From assembly GCA_037042185.1 (NCBI GenBank), contig JAXQJY010000027.1:124001-188000 (forward strand): a stretch of 64,000 nt of DNA. Reading direction: 5' to 3'. A program made the translations under genes and the position numbers. Of the stretch, positions 10,624 through 22,605 are shown piece after piece. Source of the DNA: Sordariomycetes sp. S80-01Y. Lineage: Eukaryota; Ascomycota; Sordariomycetes. The notes under the pieces were generated by a model that had not been told where the DNA came from, ran no database searches, and saw only the letters and a list, made by a program, of their open reading frames with translations. Each line of letters opens with the position of its first letter. Positions within the stretch are counted from its first letter, which is position 1.

Positions 10624-13324
10624 ATGAACATGCTTCCAGCTGAAAGCGGCGCTGTGCGCACGGGCTCCGGATGTGAACCGAGCCGGCCCAGACGCAACGA
10701 CGGCCCAGGTCCGCGCACGTCGACAGCGTGTCGAGTTTGCCGGGACAAAAAAGTCAAATGCTCTGGCACGCGACCATGCGTCTTTTGCGTCAAACGTGGT
10801 TTGGAATGCGTCTTTTCTCAGGTTACTAAGCGGCGCCTTTACTCGGTCACGTACGTAGTTCGCGGCCACGCGATTCACTGTGCCGTGTGGTTTTATTGAC
10901 ACGAGTAGCCACATACGCGAGCTGGAGGATAAAGTGGCACAATACGAGAACCAAGGCCGTAGGTAACAGCATCCTGTCCTAACGGAACTTTGATTGCTGA
11001 CTTGGACGTCCGGAGTGGTTCGAATAGGCTCTGAGCGACCAGCTTCCGCACACTACCAGTCGTCCCCAACAACCCTCACAGCCTTTTTATCTTTCAAAGG
11101 CCATGCTGGAGACGCACATGAGGACCGCGGGGGCCGGCTGCCACAGGAGCCGACCTCTGTACCTGAGGCTGCACATGATGCTGGTTCTCGACCTGGAACC
11201 GCTACTCCGCAGGTGGATCCTGCGGCAGGAGGTGAGAAATAAGAGATTCCCTCCGATTGTCAAAACGTACTGAATGTTCGCCTCGCCACTGTTCAGCCAT
11301 TGCACCGGCCGCGTCTCTCTCTTCTAGCGAAAAGTTCAGCTCTGAGCTCCGGACACTGTTGAGCGAGCGATCACATCCAGACTCCGGCCCGACATCTGCG
11401 CCGCCTGCCGACGGTACGCCAGTGTCATGTTCCCAGAGACGATCAAGATTCGAGAAGATAAGGTGCTGGCCCACGGAAGAAGACGCGCACAGTATGCTGA
11501 ACATTGTGGTTCTGAATGTGGGCGTATCACAGCATCTGTTTGACGTCAGGGTTTTCTTGGACAATTTATCGCATCTCTTCGACAATGACATAGATGACGG
11601 CGGAGTGCCCGAACTGTGGTACGCTGAGTGTCTCTTGGTTTTCGCGATCGGAAGGCTTCTTCAGGCGCGATGGGACGACGAGTCCAAACTACCGGGCGAT
11701 GACTTCTTCCACGATGCTCTGAGGCGAATGCCGGATCTCGGGGGCCTTCGGGAGCAGGGGCTTCTGGGGATCGAGCTCGCGGGACTATCTGCTCTCTACC
11801 TCCAGATAGTGGATCGAAAAGAGGATGCTTATCTATACGTTAGAAAGAAATTGCCTTCGCAAGATCGTAACCTAGGCCAGGTGGACTGACATTGCGCAGG
11901 CAAGCACAGCCCTCCGCTTAGCAATAAGCCTTGGCCTTCACAAATCTCGACCACTTCCAAGCTACAAACGGTCGGAAGCCGTGCACCGAAATCGGCTTTG
12001 GTGGACAATTTATATGCAGGAACGGCAAGTCATCCTTCAAACTTCCAGTTGCCGACACCTAACCGGCTACCAGAAGACTCGCCGCGGCTGTTGGTTTGCC
12101 AATGGCCATTTCCGATGCAGCCATCACTGCTCCTCTACCATCAGACCAGATTGGCTACCCGTCAGCTGCCTCCATTGCAGTCAATGTAAAGCTAGCTCAG
12201 GTGACTGGGCGTATCACAGCGAGTTAGTCAACACATATCTCTACGTGTCCATGCTTGACACTGATCAGTCCGCAAGCTATCTATTCACAAAATAGCGAGT
12301 CGGAGGCGACCTTCATTAAAGAAGTACAAAGCATCTTACACTCGCTCCGCAACATTGAAAGTGGAATGCACGCAGAAATTGCCGGGGGGCCACACCCTGT
12401 TGAGCTCCTCCTAATCGACGCACCGCTGTCGAGCTCGCAACTGTCGTCGGCAAGGACGACCGCATCCCTAAGTTTAACAATCTATCAGGTAGCTCTCTTC
12501 ACAGGCGAAACGGAATGACTCTACTAATGACACGCAGACTATCATCTATGCGGTGCGACCCATCCTGCTATACATGGCTCGGGGTAGTTTCCGTCGTGGG
12601 AGTGATCTATACACATCCATGAGTCCCACGCTTCGTCTTCTTGCAGACACTTGCGTTGAAGCCGCTCGTAAGAGCCTGGTTATTCTCCATGCTCTACGCA
12701 GACGGGATCTTATCGGTGAGTGTCTTCTCAATCCGTTTGCACTCGATCATGTAACTTCTGTACCGGGCTAACTCTGTTACTGCTCAAGCTAAGCATGCTT
12801 TTCTTGACCTGGACTGCATCTTTTCTGCCGGATTCATTTTCGTGCTCGCGGTCGCAGTCAACTCCGGTCACTCTCAGGCCTACGAGGGCATAGACAGCGC
12901 GCGAAGCATCCTAATGTTTCTCGCCAATCTAGGGAATCGAGCCGCGGCAAAACGCCTCAACGAGATCGACCAGATGTGTGCTAGCCTCGCCCTACAGACA
13001 GAGACACCTGATGTAAATGTTGGCCAATCCCACACGCTTATGCAGCCTTTCTCCTTCAATCCGATAGCCCAACGGACGGCTGGTGACGCATCCGCGTCTG
13101 CTACGGTACCCGAAACACCCAACCACGTAGTTTCTTACCACAGCCCAACTGGTCAGACTCTGTGCGAGACCTCAGACACTACAACGGCCGGCATACCAGA
13201 CTTGGCCGATATTGTCCTCGAAGGCGAAGATGATTTGTACTGGATGTACCACAATCCTTCGCTCGCTTTGACTGGCGTGGAACTGATAGATTGGGAGACT
13301 CTGGAAAATCAGAGGGGTGCTTAG
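10624..13324 (+). CDS. Zn2Cys6 transcription factor, 740 aa, nine exons
   Basis: Nuclear DNA-binding regulator. Exons are 10624-10850, 10909-10958, 11028-11231, 11297-11838, 11900-12024, 12074-12222, 12277-12488, 12538-12715 and 12789-13324; all phases agree. The zinc cluster runs from ACRVCRDKKVKC to the sixth Cys in CVKRGLEC (about residues 36-63, spacing C-x2-C-x6-C-x5-C-x2-C-x6-C). A short coiled linker HIRELEDKVAQYE follows. The fungal middle domain includes WPTEEDAHSMLN, YASTALRLAISLGLH and RLWWTIYMQERRLAAAVGLP. The intron at 12025-12073 uses a GC donor, and reading it this way restores the conserved R-R-L-A-A-A segment. The acidic C-terminal tail could activate transcription. It lies between the E1 gene and the FAD monooxygenase gene and could control either; the target is unknown. 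Confidence 0.85.
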
Positions 13325-14200
13325 TCTACCGAATTCAAAGCAACGACCACTTGGCGCTTGACTTCAGGCAGTTCGCTAATTCCATGCTTTCGCCTCTACC
13401 GCATTTCTAAGTGTACCATCCTTCATGTCTGCTAAATTACTCCCGTCGTGAGCTTTGGCGCAGTTCTTCTCCACCAATATCTCGGGGTTTCCTTCAGACG
13501 CTTCGGGAACAGACGACTTAACAGAGTGATATTTACCCGCGTATGGCAGAGAAGCTTGACGCCATGAGGTATCTTACAACCGGAAAACTGGGCTGGCCAT
13601 TCAAGAGGCGATTTTCTCTCGGCCACTCGGTACTGTGGCAATCTTCTTGTTCTGAGGGTTATAATCGATGAGAGTAAAAGTGGGAATAGCTGCAGCCCTT
13701 GTCGGAGATTTCGCCCACAGGAACTTGGGAAATCGGTTCAGTCGCAATCATGCCGGCTACGGCGGATGAGTGCCATCTCTGGCCGTTTTTGATACAGTTG
13801 AACGATCTCTGCTGAGGCCTTTTGATGTGAAGAAAAGACTGTCGTTGCCCGCCGATGACGTGATGCCAATCGCCCATTTGATCATTTGGTGAGACTTCAA
13901 TATAGCTACTGGAAATGACGGAATGAATACGGCCTGGGCAAGACGTGGGGGCCCGGAAGATTTCATCACGACTTGCGACCCCAAACTTCACGACTGATCC
14001 GGGTCGTCGGTTCGGCTCGGTTCGGTTCGATCTCCTCGGTTCGGAGTTTCCCAACACAACACAGTAGACTCAAATCGGGCAGGCAATCGTCATTTGTTCA
14101 GATGGACTTATTGCGAAATAAAACTGTTCCATGGGGCTGATGCAGTGCGAAACAACTATCTCACTGGCATGATCTGACCCGCCCACAGTGTTGGATAGTC
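13325..14200. other. Promoter region of the FAD monooxygenase gene
   Basis: 876 bp with no convincing gene. The minus-strand frame at 13659-14057 has no family resemblance. It contains a dense CGGTTCGG array at 14008-14044. Confidence 0.5.
14008..14044. promoter_or_regulatory. Array of four CGGTTCGG-like boxes
   Basis: CGGTTCGG occurs at 14008-14015, 14018-14025 and 14037-14044, with CGGTTCGA overlapping at 14023-14030, about 157-193 nt before the FAD monooxygenase start. Repeated CGG half-sites are typical targets of Zn2Cys6 proteins, three of which are encoded within 8 kb. The role is inferred from position and sequence type only. Confidence 0.45.
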
Positions 14201-15593
14201 ATGAGAACCGACCAACCTTTGCAATACGCCATTGTCGGCGGTGGCATCGCTGGTCTGACGCTGGCCATTGCCTTGCAGACTCGCGGTGTCTCAGTGCATA
14301 TCTACGAGCGAGCAGCCAAATTTGAAGAGATAGGCGCTGGCGTTTCCCTGTCACCAAATGCTCTCCAGGCTATGCAGATTTGTCACCCCGGAGTCTATGA
14401 AGCCTTCGAAAAGGTCTCGACGAGAAATATTTGGCCGTCAAAGCAGGACGTGTGGTTTGACTATTATGATGGGCAGAATGATGAAAAGAACGGCTCACGC
14501 AATAAACCAGCTTTTTCGATAAGGAACAGTCTAGGCCAACGAGGCGTGCACAGAGCACATTTCCTTGATCACCTAGTCAAATTGATACCAGACGGGATCG
14601 CTTCTTTCGGAAAGGCATTGGACAGATTTGAGGAGACCGACGATGGCTCCTACACCATCTTTTTTGGGGACAACTCAACCGTCAGAGCTGATGCCATCAT
14701 AGCCTGTGATGGCATCAAGTCAAGGGTGCGCCAGATGCTGTTTGGCGCTGATCATCCATGTGCGTTTCCTACGTATACACACAAGTATGCGTATAGGGCT
14801 CTTGTCCCGATGGAAGATGCTGTGGCTGCTGTTGGCGAGGAAAAGGCCCAGAATGCCTGTATGCACGTGGGTTCTCCATATGCTTGCGAGAGACTGTGAT
14901 GTTGACAGAACGCAGATGGGCAAAGGGGGCCATATGTTGACCTTTCCAGTCAATCACGGGCAGACGATGAATATCGTAGCGTTCCGCACTACAAAGAAGG
15001 ACTGGCCAGATCACTCGAGGTTGACGGCACCCGCTACTCGTGACGATGCACTCAGGGACTTCGAAGGCTTCGGTTACACCGTCACCAGATTGCTCGAGCT
15101 TTCGCAGGAGAAGCTCGACATTGTAAGTCGGCCGCTGTTTGATCTACGACTTCCTCCTCTAACGTGATATTTGAAGTGGGCCATATTTGACTTGGGTAAA
15201 CACCCCGTCCCTTCACTATGCAAGGGAGGTGTTTGTCTATCCGGCGACGCGGCCCATGCTACATCTCCACATCATGGAGCTGGTGCAGGATTCTGCATCG
15301 AAGACAGCGCGGTCCTAGCCGCACTTCTTTCCGATGATCGAGTCAAGAACCGCCAAGACATAAGGCAAGCGTTTGCGGCGTTTGATGCGGTACGACGGGA
15401 GAGGGTGACTTGGTTGGTGCAGAGCAGTTGTCACATCGGCAATGCGTACGAATGGCTTGCGCCCGACCTAGGAGATAATTTTGAAGCTATTGAGAGGGAC
15501 ATCAATCAACGCAATGCGATTATTGCGGATGTTGATGTACAGGGAATGTGCGATCAGGCCGTCGTAGAGTTACATAGACTGTTGTCAATTTAG
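14201..15593 (+). CDS. FAD-dependent monooxygenase, salicylate hydroxylase-like
   Basis: Class A flavoprotein hydroxylase using NAD(P)H and O2, usually on a phenolic or aromatic acid. Exons are 14201-14866, 14916-15122 and 15177-15593 (429 aa, the usual size). The Rossmann motif VGGGIAGLTLAIAL begins about residue 12, ending with the acidic IYERA. The DG-type segment is IACDGIKSRVR. The second FAD motif is CLSGDAAHATSPHHGAGAG near residue 315. Joining the first two exons gives ACMHMGKGGHMLTFPVNHG, a conserved stretch in fungal salicylate-hydroxylase-like enzymes, which supports the short first intron. It lies 325 nt before an alpha/beta hydrolase on the same strand and has the CGGTTCGG array in its promoter. 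The substrate is not proven; salicylate or a related hydroxybenzoate is the first guess. Confidence 0.88.
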
Positions 15594-15918
15594 TTTGTCA
15601 ATGCGCAATGACAGGGCTTCAAGGCCTTTGAAGCGATTTAAGCCCGCACATTTGTATTGGATATTCTAGCCTACAATCCTCGGCTTCGGATCAAGTGTCG
15701 GGTGGTTCTTCGGGTACATACCCCGCGGGGTAGACTAGCTCGATCGCTGCCTCTGGGGAGCCGACATGATGTCTCGGCTCCGCGGCTTGGCATCCCTGGA
15801 GTCATCCGAAGCTCTTCTACCCGCTGGACTATAAGATGGGCTTGGCCTATCCTCAAAGTGTCAGAAACTTACAACTAGCAATCATTGAACCTCCAATCTC
15901 GGAAGTATCAACCACTCC
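15594..15918. other. Spacer before the hydrolase gene
   Basis: 325 bp with no gene; presumably the terminator of the monooxygenase and the promoter of the hydrolase. A GC-rich patch around 15720-15800 is the only notable feature. Confidence 0.45.
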
Positions 15919-16650
15919 ATGGCCATAATGCACCCTTCGTCTTACACCATCATCTTTGTTCCCGGTGCTTGGCACAGTGCAAAAGTATTTGCCAAAGTAG
16001 GGGCAATACTGGATCATGCTGGCTATCAGACAGACTATGTTGAACTGGCTTCCTACGGCCCCAAGAAGCATCTCCCCAACTGGGATGCTGATGTCGAGCT
16101 CATCCAACAGCACATCACCAAGGCAGTTGAGTCCGGCAGAAAAGCCGTTCTGGTCGGGCATTCCTACGGTGGCATACCCGCCGCCGAAGCTATTCAGCCG
16201 TTTGGGTCCCATGGCGCTGTAGCACATCTCTTCCTATGCTGCTCTTTCATCATCCCAAAGGGTGCGACTCTGATCTCGGCATTCGGCGGCAACGACTTGC
16301 CCTGGTTCCGTGTTTCCGAAGACAAGCTTGAAGTCAATCCAGCCACGCCAGAAGACGTTTTCTACAATGGTCTGTCGCACGAGCAGATCGCAGACGCCAT
16401 GAATGATCTGAAGCCGCACAGCTATCAGGTCATGCACAGCCCCCTTACGTACGAGGGATGGAGACACGTGCCTACTACATACCTCTACTGTTCTCAAGAC
16501 GCTGCGATTCCCCCACATATTCAGAAGCTCATGGTGGAGGAGACGGCGAAGGGAGTCGATATCCGGACTGAGACATGTGAAGCAGGGCACAGTCCTATGA
16601 TCAATCGCGCGGAGGATGTCGCCGCTGCCATCAAGCGATCCTTGGGTTAA
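15919..16650 (+). CDS. Alpha/beta hydrolase (small esterase/carboxylesterase type)
   Basis: Single exon, 243 aa from 15919; a second Met at 15928 is equally possible because both precede the first beta-strand SSYTIIFVPGAWHSAKVF. The nucleophile elbow VLVGHSYGGIPAAE places the catalytic Ser near residue 80. The late segment GHSPMINRAEDV holds the catalytic His. The intact fold resembles the EstC-like or salicylate-esterase-like hydrolases of fungi and bacteria. It could release an aromatic acid or alcohol for the upstream FAD monooxygenase, an inference from its position 325 nt downstream on the same strand. It converges on the regulator at 16828 with a 177-bp gap. No signal peptide, so cytosolic. 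Confidence 0.85.
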   Translation: MAIMHPSSYTIIFVPGAWHSAKVFAKVGAILDHAGYQTDYVELASYGPKKHLPNWDADVELIQQHITKAVESGRKAVLVGHSYGGIPAAEAIQPFGSHGAVAHLFLCCSFIIPKGATLISAFGGNDLPWFRVSEDKLEVNPATPEDVFYNGLSHEQIADAMNDLKPHSYQVMHSPLTYEGWRHVPTTYLYCSQDAAIPPHIQKLMVEETAKGVDIRTETCEAGHSPMINRAEDVAAAIKRSLG

Positions 16651-16827
16651 ATGGATGTGAAATGGCTTCGTTGCTGGCTGTTATGTGTATTTTATTGATC
16701 GCCTTTTCAGGGACTTTGTACATGTGAATGGATCAGAAAACTCGCCTTGAGGTAGCCTCAAATTTATCCACCAAGGATGAATCCAATGACACTTTCTGCA
16801 AACTCTTGGATTACCCGAGCAATAGTT

Positions 16828-19076
16828 CTACGCAAAGAAATCTAGCCAGTCCCCGTAGTTAATGTCGCCGCCAAAGAAAACATCGCCGACTGCCGGATTC
16901 GAAGATACCCCACCCATGCCTGCATTCCCTGACACTTCCGCAGTGAAGTCAGACAGGAAGCCATCTTCCCCGTCCGCTGAAGTTGACAACGAGGTGAAAT
17001 TCTGATCATTATCTGTACGAAGAGTTGCGGGATTTGTTATGTGACGCCGGATCGCTTCAAGCATTTTAATAGCGTGTGACGCTGAATGGACCTGGTGCTT
17101 GAAGTGGTGCAGAATGGCGAGTACGCGAGTCCAGCAGGTTTCAAAAGTGCCATCTCGGCTTCCAGCGTTAAGAAGATCGCATTTCAGGGAAGCAAGAAGA
17201 ACGATGGCGGACGAAAATGTGACTGCTCATCGGTTAGCTGGCTGCGGGATCTGCTATGCGTGCGCGCGTGGATCGTACAGTATACAGCGTGCCATCCGGA
17301 GCTGCGGTATGGTGTACCGAGATTCTCGAATACAGCATCTACTAAGTGAATCGCGGTCTGCATACATAGCTCGCAGCCTCGAGTGACGACCACGTCATCC
17401 AAGTCTGTGCTGAAAGGAACGGACGATCCTTGCCGAGGTTCGTCTTGGTGTCTAGCAACCACGCCTAGTAACAGTGGTCTCAGGAGCAGTAGCCTGGCGA
17501 GGAGGAACCTAGTTCAAACAGTTAGTATCAAAGTCCATTATTAAGAATGATTGGCCTACCGGCAGTGCAACACTTCCCGTTGCAAGTTTATGTGACTTGA
17601 ATAGGAGGGGACATTATCCCTCTCTGAGGATTTTTGCAGATAGCTTGGAACACTAACCCAAACCGCTTGTAAGCGCCTTTCAAGATCCCAAACACCTTTG
17701 ACCAGGTCCAAGCTTGCCTCGCCGTCTTTCGGCGTTCGTCTTGACAAGAGATCGTGCTCGGAGAGGAGGTCCAGGACGTCGGCAAGAACTTCCATGAGTC
17801 GACAAGAAGAGACGAATAGTGCCAATCGCGACGGTACGTGACTGGGCTGCTCGACAGACCCAGCATTCTCCATTAAATTTTCGTCATCAATCATTGCTGG
17901 GAGTGCCAAAGTGTTGAGCTTTGGAATCATGGCCGGCCGACCGAAAGTCATTGCAAGAAGCCTGGCGTTGTTCAGAATTGAGCTTACGGTGATATGAGCA
18001 CCTCGGGAATCTTACCTGTCCAGGTTTACGCAGGTGTACCAAACTCGACGCGTCATCTCTCGTTCCGCCTGTGAGCTTGCCTTGGCTACTGTTTGCTCAA
18101 GATGCAACCCCAACCCTTGGGCCACGCGAATGGCAAGCCCAACGGAATTCCAGCAGCGGCTGGCGTGGGGAGTAGACTGGAGATATACCCCAGTTAATAG
18201 AAGTAACTGCACCACAGGAAAGGACCCTGAATCGAGGACGTCAAACGCGAAGAGCTGACGCGAGGTCTGATAGAATCCATTGGCGGCAGCCGTCTTCTCT
18301 TTGTCGGGAATCAAGTCACTGAATCTACAGCCAAGCGCAAATACCAGATTCAACGTTGACTGGAACATCGCATCTCCGATTTCTTCTTCCTGCGATGATT
18401 CCTGCCCTCGGCTTTCGTTCACCCAGAAGTCTTCGTACTGCCGCGTGAAAGAAGGCTTGTAGAGTACAGGAAAGATTGGGTGGATAAAATCCCAGTAGCA
18501 AGACACAAAGTTGTCGGCACTACGTCGTCGCGGTAGCAGAGACCAGCCATCCTTGCGCTCAGGCAGACGCTCCGGTACTGGGTACTTTGTGCTGCTTCTC
18601 GAAGCTGGTGTGACCCTGGGGCTGTCCCCGTTCTTGCCTTCAGACAGAAACCCCTGGAGGAATGCGACTGTCGACGAAGGACCATAGACAGACGCATCGT
18701 GGCGGCCAACAAACGTCCCAAGCCCGTCACCGTGTGCTGATGACCAAGGTCGGCGATCAACGGCAGCCTCATCATCGTCATCTGCTTCCTGCAGGACAGG
18801 TGTAGCTGGTGCAATTGCCTGCTCACTCAAAAGGTTCAATTGACCCTGAGGCGTAGTAGATTCGGGTGGTTGGACTCGCGTTTGGTCGTGGTTGATGTCC
18901 TGTTTCGCCAAGTACCTGCATTCTTGGGCGGCGCAGCGTCGCTCGCAAGCCCGACAGACTGGTCGCCGACCATCACATCGGGTCTTGCGGTTTCGGCAGA
19001 CATTGCAAGCCCCGTTGACGCGCAGACGTTTTCGGCTGGCTCTTGGCTGCTCGGCGAAGGAGTGCTGGGAACTCAT
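16828..19076 (-). CDS. Zn2Cys6 transcription factor, 695 aa
   Basis: Exons in transcription order are 19076-18016, 17961-17560, 17508-17279 and 17222-16828; phases agree and the frame is open. The zinc cluster GACNVCRNRKTRCDGRRPVC with RACERR lies at about residues 23-52, preceded by basic ASRKRLRV. The fungal transcription factor domain is recognisable from SCYWDFIHPIFPVLYKPSF through ALGCRFSDLIPD, SRCWNSVGLAIRVAQGLGLH and REMTRRVWYTCVNLDRLL to the C-terminal LHCRFLLARLLLL and SSAIVLLASLKCDLL. The tail is acidic and Gly/Asp-rich, ending YGDWLDFFA. It is divergent from the truncated P450 (471-bp gap) and convergent with the hydrolase, so those or the FAD monooxygenase are candidate targets. 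Confidence 0.88.
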
Positions 19077-19547
19077 TAGTACGAAGAACTAGCGACTCCC
19101 AAGGCTCGGACTCAGAGAATAAGCAATCGAAACAACTCACAGTGGCTTCTCGGCACCAACATGGAAAGCTTCGTGCGGGGTACATACACGAAGATCTGGG
19201 GGAGCCATAATGGCGGGATGAGCCCTGATTGGAGAAGCGGCCCGCGTCCAAACCTGGGGCTCAAAAGCCACTGTGCTTCAGGCCGATGGGTTGTGGCGCA
19301 CGTGTATTCATATCGATACATTGTCTATTTCAGTGTCGATAATCACATGAAGATCTAGCTTCATGATCAGCGCTCCCACTCATAAGTATACAGAAGTTAT
19401 CAGCTATTGATGCTTTCTCACCATATAGTGTGGCGTTTGGGTCTGTACCAGCTACCGGGTAGGCAAAGTGGGGTATGGGTTAGTTGTTACTAACAGTTAG
19501 GTAGCAAGTGCGAGAGTTGAGTAGTCGTTATACTTGAGTCCGAATGA
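19077..19547. other. Intergenic stretch between regulator and P450 fragment
   Basis: 471 bp between the regulator start and the P450 fragment. Nothing resembling the missing N-terminal half of the P450 was recognised here, so that part appears lost rather than simply interrupted. Confidence 0.45.
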
Positions 19548-20502
19548 TTGCCTTACCGCACGTCATTCCCATCTGTATCCAACTACATCACACAGCTGCC
19601 GAATAGCGCAGACTTGAAAGCACCGACTGCCGACCGCGTGGTGAATTTTCGTGGCATGGTGAGGACGGAGCGGCTCGGAGAAGTAGACTTCGCGCTGATA
19701 GAATCGGAATACGCGTGTACTGCTTTCAAAATAGCCTTGCCTGAGCTTCAGGATGATATTCGGCAGGCCTTGACAGAGAGTGGCGGTGACTTCACGGCCG
19801 CATCATTGCAAAACATGAAGAAGCTGGACAGTTTCCTCAAAGAAACCCTGCGATTTTATCCTCTGGCCGCTGGTAAGTCTTAAACGCTGCCAAATGCAAG
19901 AAGCGCTTAGCTCACTGGCTACCAGCATCCTTCCAACGCAAGGTTCTCAAACCCTTCACGCTCTTAGATGGCAAAACCACTCCTGCTGGAGTCATCATCG
20001 AAGCCCCCTCAGGCAGCATTTCTGCGGATAGCGAGATCTTCGACCGGGCCAACACATTCGACGCTCTTCGCTTCTACAACCTCCGCCAATCCAAGGGGAA
20101 CCAAAAGACCCACACCCGCGCGGCCGAGGTCATCGCAACCAGCCAATTCATCAGCGTCAGCGAGTCCAGTTTGGCCTTTGGCTACGGCCGCCATGCGTGC
20201 CCCGGAAGATTCTTCGCTGCCAACGAGATCAAAATGATTGTGGCCAACTTGCTGCTCCACTATGAGGTTCGGAATCCCGACGGCGTTACAGAGAGACATG
20301 CAAATGTCCGCAACGGCTCACAGGTAAGCCCAGGCTGGTCCCACAAGTCCACCCTTCTCGACTTGTCCTTCAATGCATGTGATGGTAAATCGCTGCTAAC
20401 CATGGCCTGCGATAGTTGGTGCCCGATCCGACCAAGACCATCATGGTTAGGAAGATGACGGAATCAAAAACCCCGGAGTCTCAGAAAGACGTGGAGGCCT
20501 AG
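19548..20502 (+). pseudogene. Truncated cytochrome P450, C-terminal half only
   Basis: Readable parts are 19548-19872, 19926-20323 and 20416-20502, joined by two normal introns; together about 270 codons against roughly 500-540 for a full P450. The K-helix ExxR lies in SFLKETLRFYPLAA. The PERF-like region is FDALRFYN, and the haem loop is FGYGRHACPGRFFAANEIK with the Cys ligand. The N-terminal membrane anchor and most of the I-helix region are absent, and the first 65 or so residues do not look like P450. The haem-side half is so clean that the loss may be recent. It resembles the complete P450 at 29.6-31.4 kb in the haem loop. Probably non-functional. An undetected distant upstream exon is possible but not seen. 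Confidence 0.8.
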
Positions 20503-21138
20503 TTCTCAGGTTGGCGGGCTTGCGCCTGATAAGATGATAGTCGTTTCTTTCCAGCCATCCGTAAATTATCATCGCCAGCAATCACAATGTTTTCGCATTC
20601 CTGTTCATTTACCAAAGTAGTTTACCAAGTCTCAAATTTTCGCAGCTTCAATCCATGTCTGCGTCACTGCCACCCATAGTATGCGGTGGCAATCACACGC
20701 AATCCTCGCGGCCAACGCAAGCATCGGCCAGAAGTCCGATCGCTCGGCACATAGCGTCACCAGGACTCACCAAATTTACTCGGGCGAAATTTCAATGGTC
20801 CAAGTCGTTGAGAACACGTGACAATCTACGACTGAGGAGAGGCTGGGGCTTACCAAATCGTGAGTGGTGACTGACTCACTTACCCTACAGCCAACTGTGC
20901 AAGGGATCATAACCCGAACACAGAAGTCACTAGTAAGCGAAACATTGTATAGAATCCTAGCAAGAATATTTTACTTGTATCGCACTTTTGAGCCTCGACG
21001 GTTTTCTTCCGCGGCGATTGGCCCCATGCAACCAAGCTCCCACCACAAGCACTCGTCTACACGCCACCCCAATCTGCTGTCTCCCGGTACGGCAGCCCGC
21101 GCTTAGATGCCCGCTGCTCTTTGTCGGAAGAGAGATCC
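20503..21138. other. Promoter region of the UPC2-like regulator
   Basis: 636 bp without a recognisable gene; it should carry the promoter of the regulator at 21139. The short open frames have no family resemblance. Confidence 0.45.
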
Positions 21139-22605
21139 ATGGCTACTCGGGTCACACGGCGCTCCCATGAAAAGTCCTACAATGGATGCATAGAATGCAA
21201 GCGCCGAAGAGTCAAGGTAAGGCACATGCACGTTGCTGCGTACAACTACCTATCTCGAACGAGATTGGACATGTTCACGTTTCCTTCATTTCCCCCCACC
21301 TGTCCCATCCAACTCGAACCTCATATTAACTGCAATCATCTCAGTGTGATGAAGCACGTCCGTCATGCTTCAACTGCTCTCGTCGGGGAATGGACTGTAG
21401 TCTGGTCACCTCGCCGCTGTCCTTGACACCCGATATTGACCCCGGCCGATATGCCTGCTCGGCCCCGTTCCCAAACATTGGAACCCCGTCTGGAACGGAA
21501 CCAGGTTCGTCTGCTTGCTACTGAAGCTACCCACTCTATTCGCTTAAGTCAAAACGCTCTCTGCTAACCCCACGTTCCCTCCGCAGTTGCGTTCTGGAAC
21601 CGCAGCCTAGAGTTGATGCACCACTACTCTACAGTCACTGCTGACACGCTCGCCGCACGTGTCGATATACGACACGTCTGGCGCACTGTCGTACCTGGGA
21701 TAGGGTACGAGTGGCCATTTGTTACCCACGGTATCCTCGCTATCTCGGCCTTGCATAAGGTCTACTTGCTGCCATCTCAGCGGGAGAGGTACATCGACAT
21801 TGCCACTTATTACCAGACGCTCGGAATGGAAGGCTTCCGCACCGCGCTGTCGAACGTTGATGATGCCAACTGGAAGCCCTCTTTCTGCTTCTCCTCTATT
21901 GTCGTCATGTGTGCCTGCTCCCTGCTGAAGCCTGGGACTCCGGAGCCGACACCGTCTGACACCAACTCTGTCTCAGAAGTCTTGAAGCTCTTCATTTTAG
22001 TACGTGGCCTTCGTACAACACTCCTGCCCTGTCAAGCGCAGCTTTCAGGCACGCAATTCACACCATGGACTTACGGTGTCTGGATTATTGGCGAAGATAT
22101 AGCTACTTTCGAGTATGTCCCCTGGCCACCACCCCAATCCGTCCACCGCCAAGTACTTACCACCGTGTTAAGGCCGGATCCCCCAGTGGAGAACTGTCCA
22201 CTCCCCCAATATATGTTTGCCGCCTTGCATCGCTTGTCAACCTTCTTCCACATAAACCTTCACGAGGCTATGCAGGACGACTACAAAGCTGCCGTTGCCA
22301 AACTCAGAAAGGCCGCTACTCTTATTGCGCACGCTGGAATTCACGTTGAAATCGGCATGTTGATGTTCTTCCCGTACGTCGTCCCCGAGAGCACTATCGG
22401 GGACATCCAGGCCGGCAGTCCGTATGCCATGATATTGTTGGCTTACTTTGCCCTGCTGCTGAGTGTTTTGGAACCAAGCTTCTGGTACATCCGAGGTTGG
22501 ACCAGGCAGTTGTTTGCGACCATTGAGACAGACTTAGAGGATTATCCTGGCCTTCAGGACATGGCCCGATGGCCAAGAGAACAAGCCTTTCAGACCCAAT
22601 TTTGA
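21139..22605 (+). CDS. Zn2Cys6 regulator, sterol-uptake-control (UPC2) type
   Basis: Exons are 21139-21216, 21345-21504 and 21587-22605, giving 418 aa. The DNA-binding cluster is split by the first intron: GCIECKRRRVK joins CDEARPSCFNC and SRRGMDC, near residues 15-44, with a basic HEKSY lead-in. The rest matches the compact UPC2-like architecture: FWNRSLELMHHYSTVTADTL, then WPFVTHGILAISALHK and a helical C-terminal half ending in the LEDYPGLQDMARWP segment. The length of about 400 aa is typical for this subgroup, which is much shorter than the usual 600-800. It lies between the P450 fragment and the decarboxylase gene. Its target is unknown and need not be sterol genes; many UPC2-like proteins sit in metabolic clusters. 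Confidence 0.85.

Noticed and set aside
14008-14044. A tRNA T-arm-like GGTTCGA string
   Set aside because: No acceptor, D or anticodon arms can be drawn around it; it is part of the CGGTTCGG array.
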